64,000 nucleotides of DNA from Streptomyces sp. CB03234. GTDB lineage: Bacteria; Actinomycetota; Actinomycetes; Streptomycetales; Streptomycetaceae. Of the stretch, positions 16,771 to 24,311 are shown one piece after another. Where the stretch lies: positions 248,001-312,000 of the forward strand of contig NZ_LIYH01000007.1 in the NCBI RefSeq assembly GCF_001905885.1. The letters are read 5' to 3'. The translations under genes were made by a program, and so were the position numbers. Below the pieces are notes generated by a model. It was not told the DNA's origin, made no database searches, and was given only the letters and a program-made list of their open reading frames with translations. Within the stretch, counting starts at the first letter, position 1; each line of letters starts with the position of its first letter.

Positions 16771-16835
16771 TTTACCCGTGCGACCGGACGGTTGTCCAGC
16801 CCCATGCTGCAAGGATCGTAACTCGCACGGGTAAA
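16771..16835. promoter_or_regulatory. Perfect 13-bp inverted repeat in the tatA upstream region
   Basis: TTTACCCGTGCGA (16771-16783) is the exact reverse complement of TCGCACGGGTAAA (16823-16835), spaced by 39 bases. A possible tatA promoter, TTGCCC (16845-16840) and TACGAT (16820-16815) with a 19-base spacer, would place one arm inside the promoter and the other in the leader. The arms are relatively A/T-rich for this genome. Paired operator or long-range leader stem are both possible. Confidence 0.45.
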
Positions 16836-16963
16836 CGTCGGGCAATCCCTGTGCATACTCCGCGTTCCCGGCCGGGGCCCAACGCCTGCGCCGGAACCAG
16901 CAGCGTACCTCTCGTACCTGCCGGCGAGGAGACCGCGGACTGCCCTCCGGCGGACCGCCGGCG

Positions 16964-17161
16964 CTACCGCAACGTCTCCCCGGTGCGGGCCAGGTCGGTG
17001 GCCGCCCGCTCCAGGTCCTCGGCGGCGCGGTTGATTCGCTGTGTGGTGTGCGTCACTTGACGGCCGAGGCGCTGGGCCTCGACGAACACCCGGATACCGA
17101 GGACACCGAGGACGGCGATACCGAGGAACCCCAGGGCGATGGCGAGCATGGGCCAGAACAT
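16964..17161 (-). CDS. Small single-pass membrane protein, conserved hypothetical
   Basis: A 65-residue protein with one hydrophobic N-terminal helix (MFWPMLAIALGFLGIAVLGV then LGIRVF) followed by an amphipathic helical tail (VEAQRLGRQVTHTTQRINRA then AEDLERAATDLARTGETL) that looks like a short coiled coil. Its start is 20 bp after the stop of the zinc-ribbon gene, so it belongs to the pafB-pafC-zinc ribbon unit and lies upstream of tatA. I do not recognise a function. Its membrane anchor plus coiled coil resembles DUF948-type proteins of Gram-positives. Confidence 0.75.
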   Translation of the reverse strand: MFWPMLAIALGFLGIAVLGVLGIRVFVEAQRLGRQVTHTTQRINRAAEDLERAATDLARTGETLR

Positions 17162-17181
17162 GCGCAGAGCCTAGACGACGC

Positions 17182-17430
17182 TCAGACGGTGGAGTAAAGG
17201 CGCAGCGTCCGCACGCCGCCGCCGGTGAGGAGTTCGACGATGCGCTCGCCGGCGGGCTTGCGTACGGCGGAGCCGCATTCGGGGCAGGTGAAGGAGTAGA
17301 AGGTGGTGCGGCGGCTGGCGCCGATGGCGAGGCGCAGGGAGCCGGCCGAGAGCTCGAAGCGGGCCTGGCACTCGGGGCAGCCGGCCTTGAAGAGGACCGG
17401 GGCCACCGACGACGAGACACTTCCGGGCAT
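17182..17430 (-). CDS. Small double zinc-ribbon protein
   Basis: An 82-residue protein with two CPxC pairs, FKAGCPECQARFEL (residues about 13-26) and YSFTCPECGSAVRKPAGER (about 44-62), which can together bind one zinc ion. The helix-rich remainder (ERIVELLTGGGVRTLRLYS) has no catalytic motif. ATG at 17430 has GAGGGAC upstream at about 10 bases; the longer open frame upstream belongs to the shadow of pafC. It starts 38 bp after pafC ends and precedes the small membrane protein, so it is probably cotranscribed with pafBC. The role is unknown; a protein- or nucleic-acid-binding accessory is conceivable. Confidence 0.8.
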   Translation of the reverse strand: MPGSVSSSVAPVLFKAGCPECQARFELSAGSLRLAIGASRRTTFYSFTCPECGSAVRKPAGERIVELLTGGGVRTLRLYSTV

Positions 17431-17467
17431 CGCAGACCAGTCCCTCAATTCCTTACCACTGCCTGTA

Positions 17468-18424
17468 CTACTCCTGACCGTCGTACGCGGCCAGCGCCTC
17501 GCACGCCGCCTGCCGTGCACTCGCCGCCAGCTCCGGCGGGGACACGATCCGGCCCTCCCTGCCCAGGCGCAGGGCGAGCCGCCGCAGCGACGCCGGGTCC
17601 GGCGTACGCAGAGTGATGCGCAGGCCCCCGTCGGGCAGTTCCTCGGCGCTGTCGTGGGGGTAGTACTCGGCCACCCACCGGCCGCCCGGCCCCACGTCCA
17701 CCACGACCTCCGGGTCGTCGGCCGACGGCTGGACCAGGCCCTCGGACAGGTCACGCAGCTCGATCTCGGGCGGCGCGGAGGGCTCGTCCAGCAGACGGAT
17801 CTCGGCCACCCGGTCGAGGCGGAAGGTCCGCCGCGCCTCGGACAGGCGGCACCAGGCCTCCATGTACGTATGGCCGACGGCGAAGAGCCGGATCGGGTCG
17901 ACCTCGCGCTCGGTCAGCTCGTCCCGCGCGGGCGAGTAGTAGCGCAGCCACAGCCGGCGCCGCTCCGAGATCGCGCGGTCGACCTCCGCGAACACCCCGC
18001 CCTCGGACTCGAACGTCACCGACAGCCGGGAGCTGGCGCCCGCCGCCTCGCCCGCCGCGGCCTCCAGCTTCGCGGTGGCGCGCAGCAGTGCCTCCCGGTC
18101 GCCCTCGCGCAGCCCGGGCAGGGTGGCGACGGCCCGCGCCGCGACCAGCAGCGCGGTCGCCTCGTCGGCGGCGAGCCGCAGCGGCTCGGCGACGTCGTCG
18201 GGGTTGTGCCACCAGATCTGCTCGCCGTCCGTGTCGATGTCGAGCAGGTCGCCGCCGCGGAAACTGGTCCCGCACATGGGCAGGACGTCGAGGTCGGAGA
18301 TCAGCTCGTCCTCGGTGATGCCGAACGCCCGGGCGACGTCCCCGACGTGGGCGCCGGGACGCTCCCGCAGATAGGTCACCAGCGAGAGCATCCGCCTGGT
18401 CTGGTCGATCGCGTTCGCGGCCAT
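17468..18424 (-). CDS. pafC: WYL-domain transcriptional regulator PafC
   Basis: A 318-residue partner of PafB. It has an N-terminal winged helix (about residues 5-60, MLSLVTYLRERPGAHVGDVA then RAFGITEDELISDLDVLPMC), a central WYL domain (RRLWLRYYSPARDELTEREV then DPIRLFAVGHTYMEAWCRLS) and a C-terminal WCX extension. In actinobacteria PafB and PafC form a heterodimer that activates the LexA-independent DNA-damage response and is itself linked to the Pup-proteasome locus. ATG at 18424 lies behind GGAGAGACG, 16 bp after the pafB stop, so the two are cotranscribed. Confidence 0.94.
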   Translation of the reverse strand: MAANAIDQTRRMLSLVTYLRERPGAHVGDVARAFGITEDELISDLDVLPMCGTSFRGGDLLDIDTDGEQIWWHNPDDVAEPLRLAADEATALLVAARAVATLPGLREGDREALLRATAKLEAAAGEAAGASSRLSVTFESEGGVFAEVDRAISERRRLWLRYYSPARDELTEREVDPIRLFAVGHTYMEAWCRLSEARRTFRLDRVAEIRLLDEPSAPPEIELRDLSEGLVQPSADDPEVVVDVGPGGRWVAEYYPHDSAEELPDGGLRITLRTPDPASLRRLALRLGREGRIVSPPELAASARQAACEALAAYDGQE

Positions 18425-18440
18425 CGTCTCTCCGTCCCCC

Positions 18441-19397
18441 TCAGCCCTTGGCCACGGCACGCAGCCGGTCCACCACATCGGCCCGCAGATCGGCGGGTTC
18501 CAGTACGACGACGTCCGGGCCGAACTCCACGAGCCAGGCGTCCAGCCCGTGGCCGTACGGAATCTCCAGCTCGTCCCAGCCGTCCCCCAGCTCCCGTACC
18601 GACAGGGCGCGGGCGCGCAGCGGGTAGCCGCAGTCGGTGCGCAGCCGGATGCGGGCGGAGCGGGTGGCGGTCTCCCCCGCCCAGCTCTCGACGGTCTCGC
18701 GGACGGTCGACACGTCCGGTACGGGCGCGGTGAAGGCCCCGGCCCGGGAGCGGACCTTGCCGGTGATCCGGGAGAGCCGGAAGACACGCTCGGCGCCGCG
18801 CTCGCGGTCCCAGCCGGCGAGGTACCAGTGGCCGCGCCAGCACTCCAGTGTCCAGGGCTCGACGTGGCGGGTCTCGGGGCGGGCGGCGTTGCCCTTGCGG
18901 TACTCGAAGACGACGGGACGCCGGTCACGGCAGGCCAGCATCAGCGGCTCGAAGGCGGCCTCGTGGACCGGGATGCGCGGTTCGAGGGCGCTGTGCGGGG
19001 TGTCGTACGAGTCCTCCGCCTCGGGCATGCCGGCGGCCCGCAGCTTCTGCAGGGCGCCGCTGGCGGCTCCGGCGAGGCGGGCCTGCTGCCAGACCTTGGC
19101 GGCGAGGCCCAGGGCGGCGGCCTCCTCGGCGTCGAGCTGGATCGGGGGCAGCCGGTTGGAGTCGCGGCGGGCGAGGTAGCCGGTCTCGCCGTCGAGGTTC
19201 TCCACGGTCTCGATGACCAGGCCGAGCTCGCGCAGATCGTCCTTGTCGCGCTCGAACATGCGGTTGAAGGAGTCGTCGGAGCCGGCTTCCAGGTAGGCCT
19301 CGATCGAGCCGCGCAGCTCCCGCTTGCTGAGCGGGCGCCGGGTCCCCAGCAGGCACAGCGCCAGATTCATCAGCCGCTCGGCCTTGGCAATGGCCAT
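18441..19397 (-). CDS. pafB: WYL-domain transcriptional regulator PafB
   Basis: A 318-residue regulator, the same length as its neighbour PafC. The winged helix (MNLALCLLGTRRPLSKRELR then GSIEAYLEAGSDDSFNRMFE) lies in residues 10-60, followed by the WYL domain (ACRDRRPVVFEYRKGNA and ECWRGHWYLAGWDRERGAE) and a C-terminal WCX domain. With PafC it activates DNA repair genes from SigA promoters after damage. Despite its name it is not needed for pupylation. It is the first gene of the leftward pafB-pafC-zinc ribbon-membrane protein unit; the upstream 172-bp gap holds its promoter and the FKBP terminator. Confidence 0.94.
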   Translation of the reverse strand: MAIAKAERLMNLALCLLGTRRPLSKRELRGSIEAYLEAGSDDSFNRMFERDKDDLRELGLVIETVENLDGETGYLARRDSNRLPPIQLDAEEAAALGLAAKVWQQARLAGAASGALQKLRAAGMPEAEDSYDTPHSALEPRIPVHEAAFEPLMLACRDRRPVVFEYRKGNAARPETRHVEPWTLECWRGHWYLAGWDRERGAERVFRLSRITGKVRSRAGAFTAPVPDVSTVRETVESWAGETATRSARIRLRTDCGYPLRARALSVRELGDGWDELEIPYGHGLDAWLVEFGPDVVVLEPADLRADVVDRLRAVAKG

Positions 19398-19497
19398 CGA
19401 CGCCCTGCACCTCTTCTTATGGAGTCACTTTTTCCCGCTCAACGTACCGCCCCGGGGTGTCGCGGCAAAAGTCGCGGCCGGGCCTCACGGCAAGGGG

Positions 19498-19529
19498 CGA
19501 GGGCCCGTGCCTGGAGGCACGGGCCCTCG
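19498..19529 (-). terminator. Terminator downstream of the small FKBP gene
   Basis: Arms 19498-19511 and 19516-19529 form a perfect 14-bp GC stem with a TGGA loop, 41 bp past the FKBP stop. It separates the FKBP genes from pafB. Confidence 0.85.
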
Positions 19530-19569
19530 AAGTGACCGGTTCTCGACCCCGCGTCGTGACCGTGACGGG

Positions 19570-19944
19570 TCAGACGGCGACCAGGTCGCAGACGAAGATC
19601 AGCGTCTCGCCCGGCGCGATGCGGCCGCCACCGGCGCCGCTGTCGCCGTACGCGAGGTGCGGGGGAATGGTCAGCTTGCGGCGGCCGCCGACCTTCATGC
19701 CCTGCACGCCCTGGTCCCAGCCCGGGATGACCTGGCCGGCACCGAGCTGGAACGCCAGCGGGTTGCCGCGGTTCCAGGACGCGTCGAACTCCTCACCGCT
19801 GGAGAAGGAGACGCCCACGTAGTGGACCTTGACCATGTCACCGGCCTTGGCCTCGGGACCGTCGCCCTCCCAGATGTCCTCGATCTGGAGCTCGGTCGGC
19901 GCCGGGCCCTCGGGGAAGTCGATCTCGGGCTTGTCGATGTTCAC
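19570..19944 (-). CDS. FKBP-type peptidyl-prolyl cis-trans isomerase, single domain
   Basis: A 124-residue cytoplasmic FKBP. Core motifs are VKVHYVGVSFSSGEEFDAS, FQLGAGQVIPGWDQGVQGMK and GGRRKLTIPPHLAYGDSGA, the last including the conserved Tyr of the FK506 pocket, and the fold ends with the ETLIFVCDLVAV strand. It starts with GTG, about 10 bases after AGGAGC, and lies 46 bp after the larger FKBP lipoprotein gene; the pair is probably one transcript ended by the hairpin at 19498. FKBPs speed proline isomerisation in folding. Nothing links it directly to the proteasome beyond position. Confidence 0.92.
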   Translation of the reverse strand: MNIDKPEIDFPEGPAPTELQIEDIWEGDGPEAKAGDMVKVHYVGVSFSSGEEFDASWNRGNPLAFQLGAGQVIPGWDQGVQGMKVGGRRKLTIPPHLAYGDSGAGGGRIAPGETLIFVCDLVAV

Positions 19945-19990
19945 GTAAAACAGTGCTCCTCAAACGATGTACTGATCAACCGGGACAGTC

Positions 19991-20971
19991 TTACATCACG
20001 GCCAGGATGTCGAGTGAGAAGACGAGGGTCGAGTTGGCGGGGATGTCCCCGGACGCCTGGGCGCCGTAGCCCAGCTCCGGCGGTACGACGAGCATCACGC
20101 GGCTGCCGACCTTCTTGCCCGCGAGGCCCTGCTGCCAGCCCTTGATCAGGTTCTGCAGCGGGAACTGGGCCAGCTCCCCGCCCTTGTAGCTGGAGTCGAA
20201 CTCCTTGCCCCCGTTCCACAGGACGCCCTTGTACTGGAGCAGCAGCTTGTCCGTGGGCTTGACCGCCGGACCGTCGCCCTCCAGCACGTACGTCGCCACC
20301 AGTTCCTTGGGCGCGGGCTTCTTCGGTACGTCGATGGACGGGGCCTTGCCGTCGGTGTTGGTGCCGACCTTGGGCAGGTCGATGTTGTCCTGGGCGACCT
20401 CCCGGCCCTTGGCGGAGCTCTTGCCGTTGAAGGTGCCGCGGATGTCGACGACGAACACCAGCGTGTCGGTGCCCTTGATGCCGGCCTGCGGGTTGCCCTG
20501 GGTGCCGTATCCGAGCGCCGGGGGAATGGCCAGCTCGACCCGGCTGCCGACCGTCTTGCCGGGCAGCGCCCGGTCCCAGCCCGGGATGAGCTGCCCGACG
20601 CCGATCGGCATGGTCAGCGGCACGCCGCGGTCGTAGGAGTTGTCGAAGACCTTGGCGGTGTCCCAGATCTGTCCGAGGTAGTCGAACTGGAGGATGTCGC
20701 CCTTGGCCACCTTCGCCCCCGTACCGACGATGACCGACTTCGCCGCGAGGTCGGACGACGGCTTGCCCGAACCCTTGGCGACGGTCGGCTTCTCACCGAA
20801 CTTCGTCCCCGCCGTGATGGCGGGCAGCGGGCCCTCCACGATCTTCGCGGAGGGCTCCGCGGGCGTGGACGGGCTCTCGTCGGTCTTGGCCTCGTCGGCC
20901 TTGTCGTCGCCGCAGCCCGCGAGGGTGAGCAGGCCGGCGGGGACGGCGAGAAGGAGGGAGCGACGGCGCAC
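19991..20971 (-). CDS. Lipoprotein with two FKBP-type isomerase domains
   Basis: A 326-residue exported protein. The N-terminus is a lipoprotein signal (MRRRSLLLAVPAGLLTLAGC; lipobox LAGC, acylated Cys at 20). Two FKBP domains follow, at about residues 80-180 (ILQFDYLGQIWDTAKVFDNS and LIPGWDRALPGKTVGSRVEL) and about 225-325 (LLLQYKGVLWNGGKEFDSSY and LIKGWQQGLAGKKVGSRVML). The second domain has more substitutions, such as GWQQ for GWDQ. It would assist folding of secreted proteins at the outer face of the membrane. GTG start; the upstream 566-bp gap separates it from pafA. Confidence 0.92.
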   Translation of the reverse strand: MRRRSLLLAVPAGLLTLAGCGDDKADEAKTDESPSTPAEPSAKIVEGPLPAITAGTKFGEKPTVAKGSGKPSSDLAAKSVIVGTGAKVAKGDILQFDYLGQIWDTAKVFDNSYDRGVPLTMPIGVGQLIPGWDRALPGKTVGSRVELAIPPALGYGTQGNPQAGIKGTDTLVFVVDIRGTFNGKSSAKGREVAQDNIDLPKVGTNTDGKAPSIDVPKKPAPKELVATYVLEGDGPAVKPTDKLLLQYKGVLWNGGKEFDSSYKGGELAQFPLQNLIKGWQQGLAGKKVGSRVMLVVPPELGYGAQASGDIPANSTLVFSLDILAVM

Positions 20972-21488
20972 GGAATGCCTCGTATCTTGGTCGGGATCTC
21001 GGGATCTGTAGGTCTTCGCAGTCGAGCTCGCGAGGGTGTCGCGTCACTCTACGGCGTGACTCTACGGCGTCCACGGGACACCGCACGAGCAACGCACGGC
21101 GCCTCACGCGCGTCACCCCTCTCGGTGGCCCCGAGCCGCCAGGGGCCCCGCCCAGGGCGTCGGGGCGCGAGGCCCGCCCAGGAGCCGGGGAGGCCCACCC
21201 ACGCGTCCGGGCGAGAGGCGCCGCCCGTGCATCCCGCGCGAGAGGGGCCCGAAGTACCCGGGCGGGAGGCCCCCGAAGCCGGGTGTCCCCACGAACCGGA
21301 GAAAGGCCCGACACACGCGTAGCCGAAGCCCGCCCCCCCCACACACACCGGGAGAAAGCCCCGACCCGGGTGAGACGCCGCGAGGCGCAGGCGGTCCCGC
21401 CCGCGAACCGGGAGAGGCCCGGCGCCAAGCCCGCGGAGCCAAAGGCCCATCCAGCGCCCGGCTGGGGCGCGGGGCATGGCCGACCGGG
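20972..21488. repeat. 566-bp non-coding gap with degenerate GC-rich repeats between pafA and the FKBP gene
   Basis: No credible gene is present. Beyond the FKBP promoter part (about 20972-21110) the DNA is built of loosely repeated modules such as CGAACCGGAGAAAGGCCCGA, CACCGGGAGAAAGCCCCGA and CGAACCGGGAGAGGCCCGG, spaced about 40-80 bp (clearest at about 21294, 21347 and 21405), with related CGGGAGG/CGAGAGG cores from about 21200. They end at the pafA terminator. The origin is unknown. Confidence 0.6.
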
Positions 21489-21520
21489 CCGGCCAGGCCC
21501 GGCGCGGCGGGCCTGGCCGG
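21489..21520 (-). terminator. Terminator downstream of pafA
   Basis: Arms 21489-21501 and 21508-21520 form a perfect 13-bp stem (CCGGCCAGGCCCG with its complement) around a six-base loop, 18 bp beyond the pafA stop. Confidence 0.85.
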
Positions 21521-21537
21521 GGAGGCGGGAAGGTGGG

Positions 21538-22899
21538 TCACATTCCGGCGATGAGCTTCTCCACCCGGTCGTCGACCGACCGGAAGGGGTCCTTGCACAG
21601 CACGGTCCGCTGGGCCTGGTCGTTGAGCTTGAGGTGGACCCAGTCGACGGTGAAGTCCCGTCGCTGCTCCTGCGCACGGCGGATGAAGTCGCCGCGCAGC
21701 CGCGCCCTGGTGGTCTGCGGGGGCACCGACTTGCCCTCGAAGATCTTCAGGTCGTTGCAGATCCGGGCGGCCTGTCCCTTCTTCTCCAGCAGGTAGTAGA
21801 GCCCGCGCCGACGGTGGATGTCGTGGTACGCGAGGTCTATCTGGGCGACCCTCGGGTGCGACATGGTCATGTTGTGCTTGGCGCGGTACCGCTCCAGCAG
21901 CTTGTACTTCATGACCCAGTCGATCTCGGTGCCGATGCGGTCGAGGTCCTCCTCCTCGATCGCGTCCAGCGTGCGGCCCCACAGCTCCAGGACCTGCGCG
22001 ACCGTGCCCGTACGGATGCCGCGCCGGTCGACGAAGTCGGCGGCCTTCTCGTAGTACTCGCGCTGGACCTCCAGGGCGGAGGCCTCCCGTCCGCTGGCGA
22101 GGCGGACCTTGCGCTGTCCGGTGATGTCGTGGCTGACCTCGCGGATCGCCCGGATCGGGTTCTCCAGGGTGAGGTCGCGCATCACCGTGCCGGCCTCGAT
22201 CATGCGCAGCACGAGGTCGGTGGCGCCGACCTTCAGCAGCATGGTCGTCTCGGACATGTTCGAGTCGCCGACGATGACGTGCAGGCGGCGGTACCGCTCG
22301 GCGTCCGCGTGCGGTTCGTCGCGGGTGTTGATGATGGGCCGGGAGCGGGTCGTCGCGGAGCTGACGCCCTCCCAGATGTGCTCGGCGCGCTGGCTGACGC
22401 AGTAGACGGCGCCGCGCGGGGTCTGCAGCACCTTCCCGGCACCGCAGAGCAGTTGCCTGGTGACGAGGAACGGAATGAGGATGTCCGCGAGCCGCGAGAA
22501 CTCTCCGTGACGGGCGACGAGATAGTTCTCGTGGCAGCCGTAGGAGTTTCCCGCCGAGTCGGTGTTGTTCTTGAAGAGATAGACGTCGCCCGCGATTCCC
22601 TCCTCGTGCAGGCGGCGTTCGGCGTCGACGAGCAGGCCCTCGAGAATGCGCTCGCCGGCCTTGTCGTGGGTGACCAGTTCCGTCACGTTGTCGCATTCGG
22701 GAGTTGCATATTCCGGATGCGATCCCACGTCGAGGTAGAGGCGGGCGCCGTTCCGCAGGAAGACATTGCTGCTGCGGCCCCATGACACGACACGGCGGAA
22801 GAGGTAGCGCGCCACTTCGTCAGGAGACAGTCGGCGCTGTCCCCTGAACGTGCACGTGACGCCGTACTCGTTCTCCAGCCCGAAAATGCGGCGGTCCAT
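21538..22899 (-). CDS. pafA: Pup--protein ligase PafA
   Basis: A 453-residue ligase that uses ATP to join the C-terminal glutamate of Pup to substrate lysines. It has the carboxylate-amine ligase (GS-like) fold. The ATP/Mg site begins FGLENEYG (Glu9), the catalytic Asp lies in RNGARLYLDVGSHPEY (Asp57), and YLFKNNTDSAGNSYGCHENY forms the Pup-binding groove region; IINTRDEPHADAERYRRLHV and VGDSNMSETTMLLKVGATDL are further family blocks. A smaller C-terminal domain follows. ATG start. It is 9 bp after the MFS gene stop, so the two appear cotranscribed, unlike in mycobacteria, where no transporter separates the proteasome genes. Confidence 0.97.
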   Translation of the reverse strand: MDRRIFGLENEYGVTCTFRGQRRLSPDEVARYLFRRVVSWGRSSNVFLRNGARLYLDVGSHPEYATPECDNVTELVTHDKAGERILEGLLVDAERRLHEEGIAGDVYLFKNNTDSAGNSYGCHENYLVARHGEFSRLADILIPFLVTRQLLCGAGKVLQTPRGAVYCVSQRAEHIWEGVSSATTRSRPIINTRDEPHADAERYRRLHVIVGDSNMSETTMLLKVGATDLVLRMIEAGTVMRDLTLENPIRAIREVSHDITGQRKVRLASGREASALEVQREYYEKAADFVDRRGIRTGTVAQVLELWGRTLDAIEEEDLDRIGTEIDWVMKYKLLERYRAKHNMTMSHPRVAQIDLAYHDIHRRRGLYYLLEKKGQAARICNDLKIFEGKSVPPQTTRARLRGDFIRRAQEQRRDFTVDWVHLKLNDQAQRTVLCKDPFRSVDDRVEKLIAGM

Positions 22900-22908
22900 G
22901 ACTGAACA

Positions 22909-24189
22909 TTACGCCTGATGGCGTGTGCTGAAACCGGGTTCGACGGCACCGTTTCGATCATTTTCCGATGTCGCCACGACATCTGCGGTGTGTTGTGCTG
23001 CCCGGCGGGGAACTGCCAGTACGCGCTGGGTGGCCAGGAGGACGAACAGGGCGACGAATCCGCCGACCGCCGCCACGCCGAAACTCGCGGTGGTGCCGGA
23101 GAGCTGGACTACCGGCCCGGCCACGGCCGTTCCGGCGGCGGCCCCGACGCCGAAGGTGGTGACCAGCCAGGAGAACGCCTCGGTGACCGTCCCGCGCGGG
23201 GCGTGCCGGTCGACGACGATGAACGCACACGCGATGGCGGGCGCCAGGAACACGCCCGAGAGGGCCGCCAGGGCCGTCATGGCCACCACGCCGGGGGTGA
23301 GCATCAGCGGCAGGTAGCCCAGCGCGAGCAGGCCGGCGAGGACGCGCAGGCGGCGCTCCGGAGCGCCCGCCCACTGCCGGGCTCCGTACACCGCGCCACC
23401 GACCAGGGCCCCGAGGCCGAGGGCGGCCATCAGCCAGCCGTAGACGGACTCGCGGCCGTGGTCCTCGGCGTACGCGAACCCGGCGACGGTGATGGAGCCG
23501 AGGGCGAGGCCGACGAAGAAGAACGAGCCGAGCAGGGCCAGCAGCCCGGGTGAGCGCAGCGCGCCCAGCCAGTGGGCCTCGCGGGGCGCGGAGCGCCAGG
23601 TGCGGGACGGTTCGGACAGGACGACGGACAGGGCGCCGAGCACCCCGATCGCGTTGATGACGAGCAGGGCGGCGGCGGGCGACCAGAGCGAGACGAGCAG
23701 CGTCACCAGCAAGGGTCCGACGGTGAACATGACTTCCTGGGCGACCGCGTCCATGGCGTACGCCCGGTGGACCCGGTCCTCGCGGCCCAGGACGCTCGGC
23801 CACAGGGCGCGCAGGCCGCCCTCCAGGGGCGGGGTGAACAGCCCGGCGACGGCGACGGCCGCGTAGGCCAGGAGGAGCGGGTCGATGCCGGTGAGAACGA
23901 GCAGCGCCATGCCGAGGGCCGAGACGAAAGCGGCGGGGAGCTGGACGCGGGGCTGGCCGTACAGGTCGACGGCGCGGCCGAGGAGGGGCTGGCCGATGGC
24001 GTTGCCGATGCCGTACACGGCGGCGAGCCCGCCGGCGAGGCTGTAGCTGCCGCCCTCGGCCCGGGTGAACACCATGATCGCGATCGGGCCTGTGCCATTG
24101 GGGAGGCGTCCTATGAGGGTGCCTATGAGCAGCCTGGCGGCATGGGGTGCCTTCAGGATGTCGGCGTACCCGCCCGGTGCGGCGGCCAT
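22909..24189 (-). CDS. Major facilitator superfamily transporter in the proteasome locus
   Basis: A 426-residue MFS protein with about 12 hydrophobic segments. The N-terminal half has FTRAEGGSYSLAGGLAAVYG then GNAIGQPLLGRAVDLYGQPR, an MFS motif-A-like loop between TM2 and TM3. Drug-efflux and sugar-efflux carriers look like this; no substrate motif is obvious. It lies between prcA and pafA, 9 bp before pafA, and is divergent from a LacI regulator across a 122-bp gap containing a near-perfect 27-bp palindrome. LacI control suggests a sugar or nucleoside-like effector. Translation of pafA may depend on this transcript, which would tie Pup ligase levels to the LacI regulator. Confidence 0.88.
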   Translation of the reverse strand: MAAAPGGYADILKAPHAARLLIGTLIGRLPNGTGPIAIMVFTRAEGGSYSLAGGLAAVYGIGNAIGQPLLGRAVDLYGQPRVQLPAAFVSALGMALLVLTGIDPLLLAYAAVAVAGLFTPPLEGGLRALWPSVLGREDRVHRAYAMDAVAQEVMFTVGPLLVTLLVSLWSPAAALLVINAIGVLGALSVVLSEPSRTWRSAPREAHWLGALRSPGLLALLGSFFFVGLALGSITVAGFAYAEDHGRESVYGWLMAALGLGALVGGAVYGARQWAGAPERRLRVLAGLLALGYLPLMLTPGVVAMTALAALSGVFLAPAIACAFIVVDRHAPRGTVTEAFSWLVTTFGVGAAAGTAVAGPVVQLSGTTASFGVAAVGGFVALFVLLATQRVLAVPRRAAQHTADVVATSENDRNGAVEPGFSTRHQA

Positions 24190-24225
24190 GTGCTGCCCCT
24201 CTCCCCCGGCACCTGCCCGAGGTTT

Positions 24226-24252
24226 TACGTATAACGTCCGCCGTCATACGTA
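24226..24252. promoter_or_regulatory. Palindromic operator between the MFS and LacI genes
   Basis: TACGTATAACG and CGTCATACGTA are inverted repeats matching at 10 of 11 positions around a 5-base spacer TCCGC. The element is A/T-rich in a GC-rich region, 37 bp upstream of the MFS ATG and 60 bp upstream of the chosen LacI GTG. It is the expected place and form for a LacI-family operator overlapping two divergent promoters. Confidence 0.7.
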
Positions 24253-24311
24253 CCATGACGGCATCCCGCGGGTCCACCCCCGCGGTCCTGATCGTCGAAT
24301 CGGAGGCGTGC

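Noticed and set aside
20972..21537. C-terminal extension of a protein reading through the repeats after pafA
   Set aside because: PafA has its normal stop at 21538, the family length fits, and a terminator follows. The Gly/Pro/Arg-rich translations of the repeats are not protein-like.
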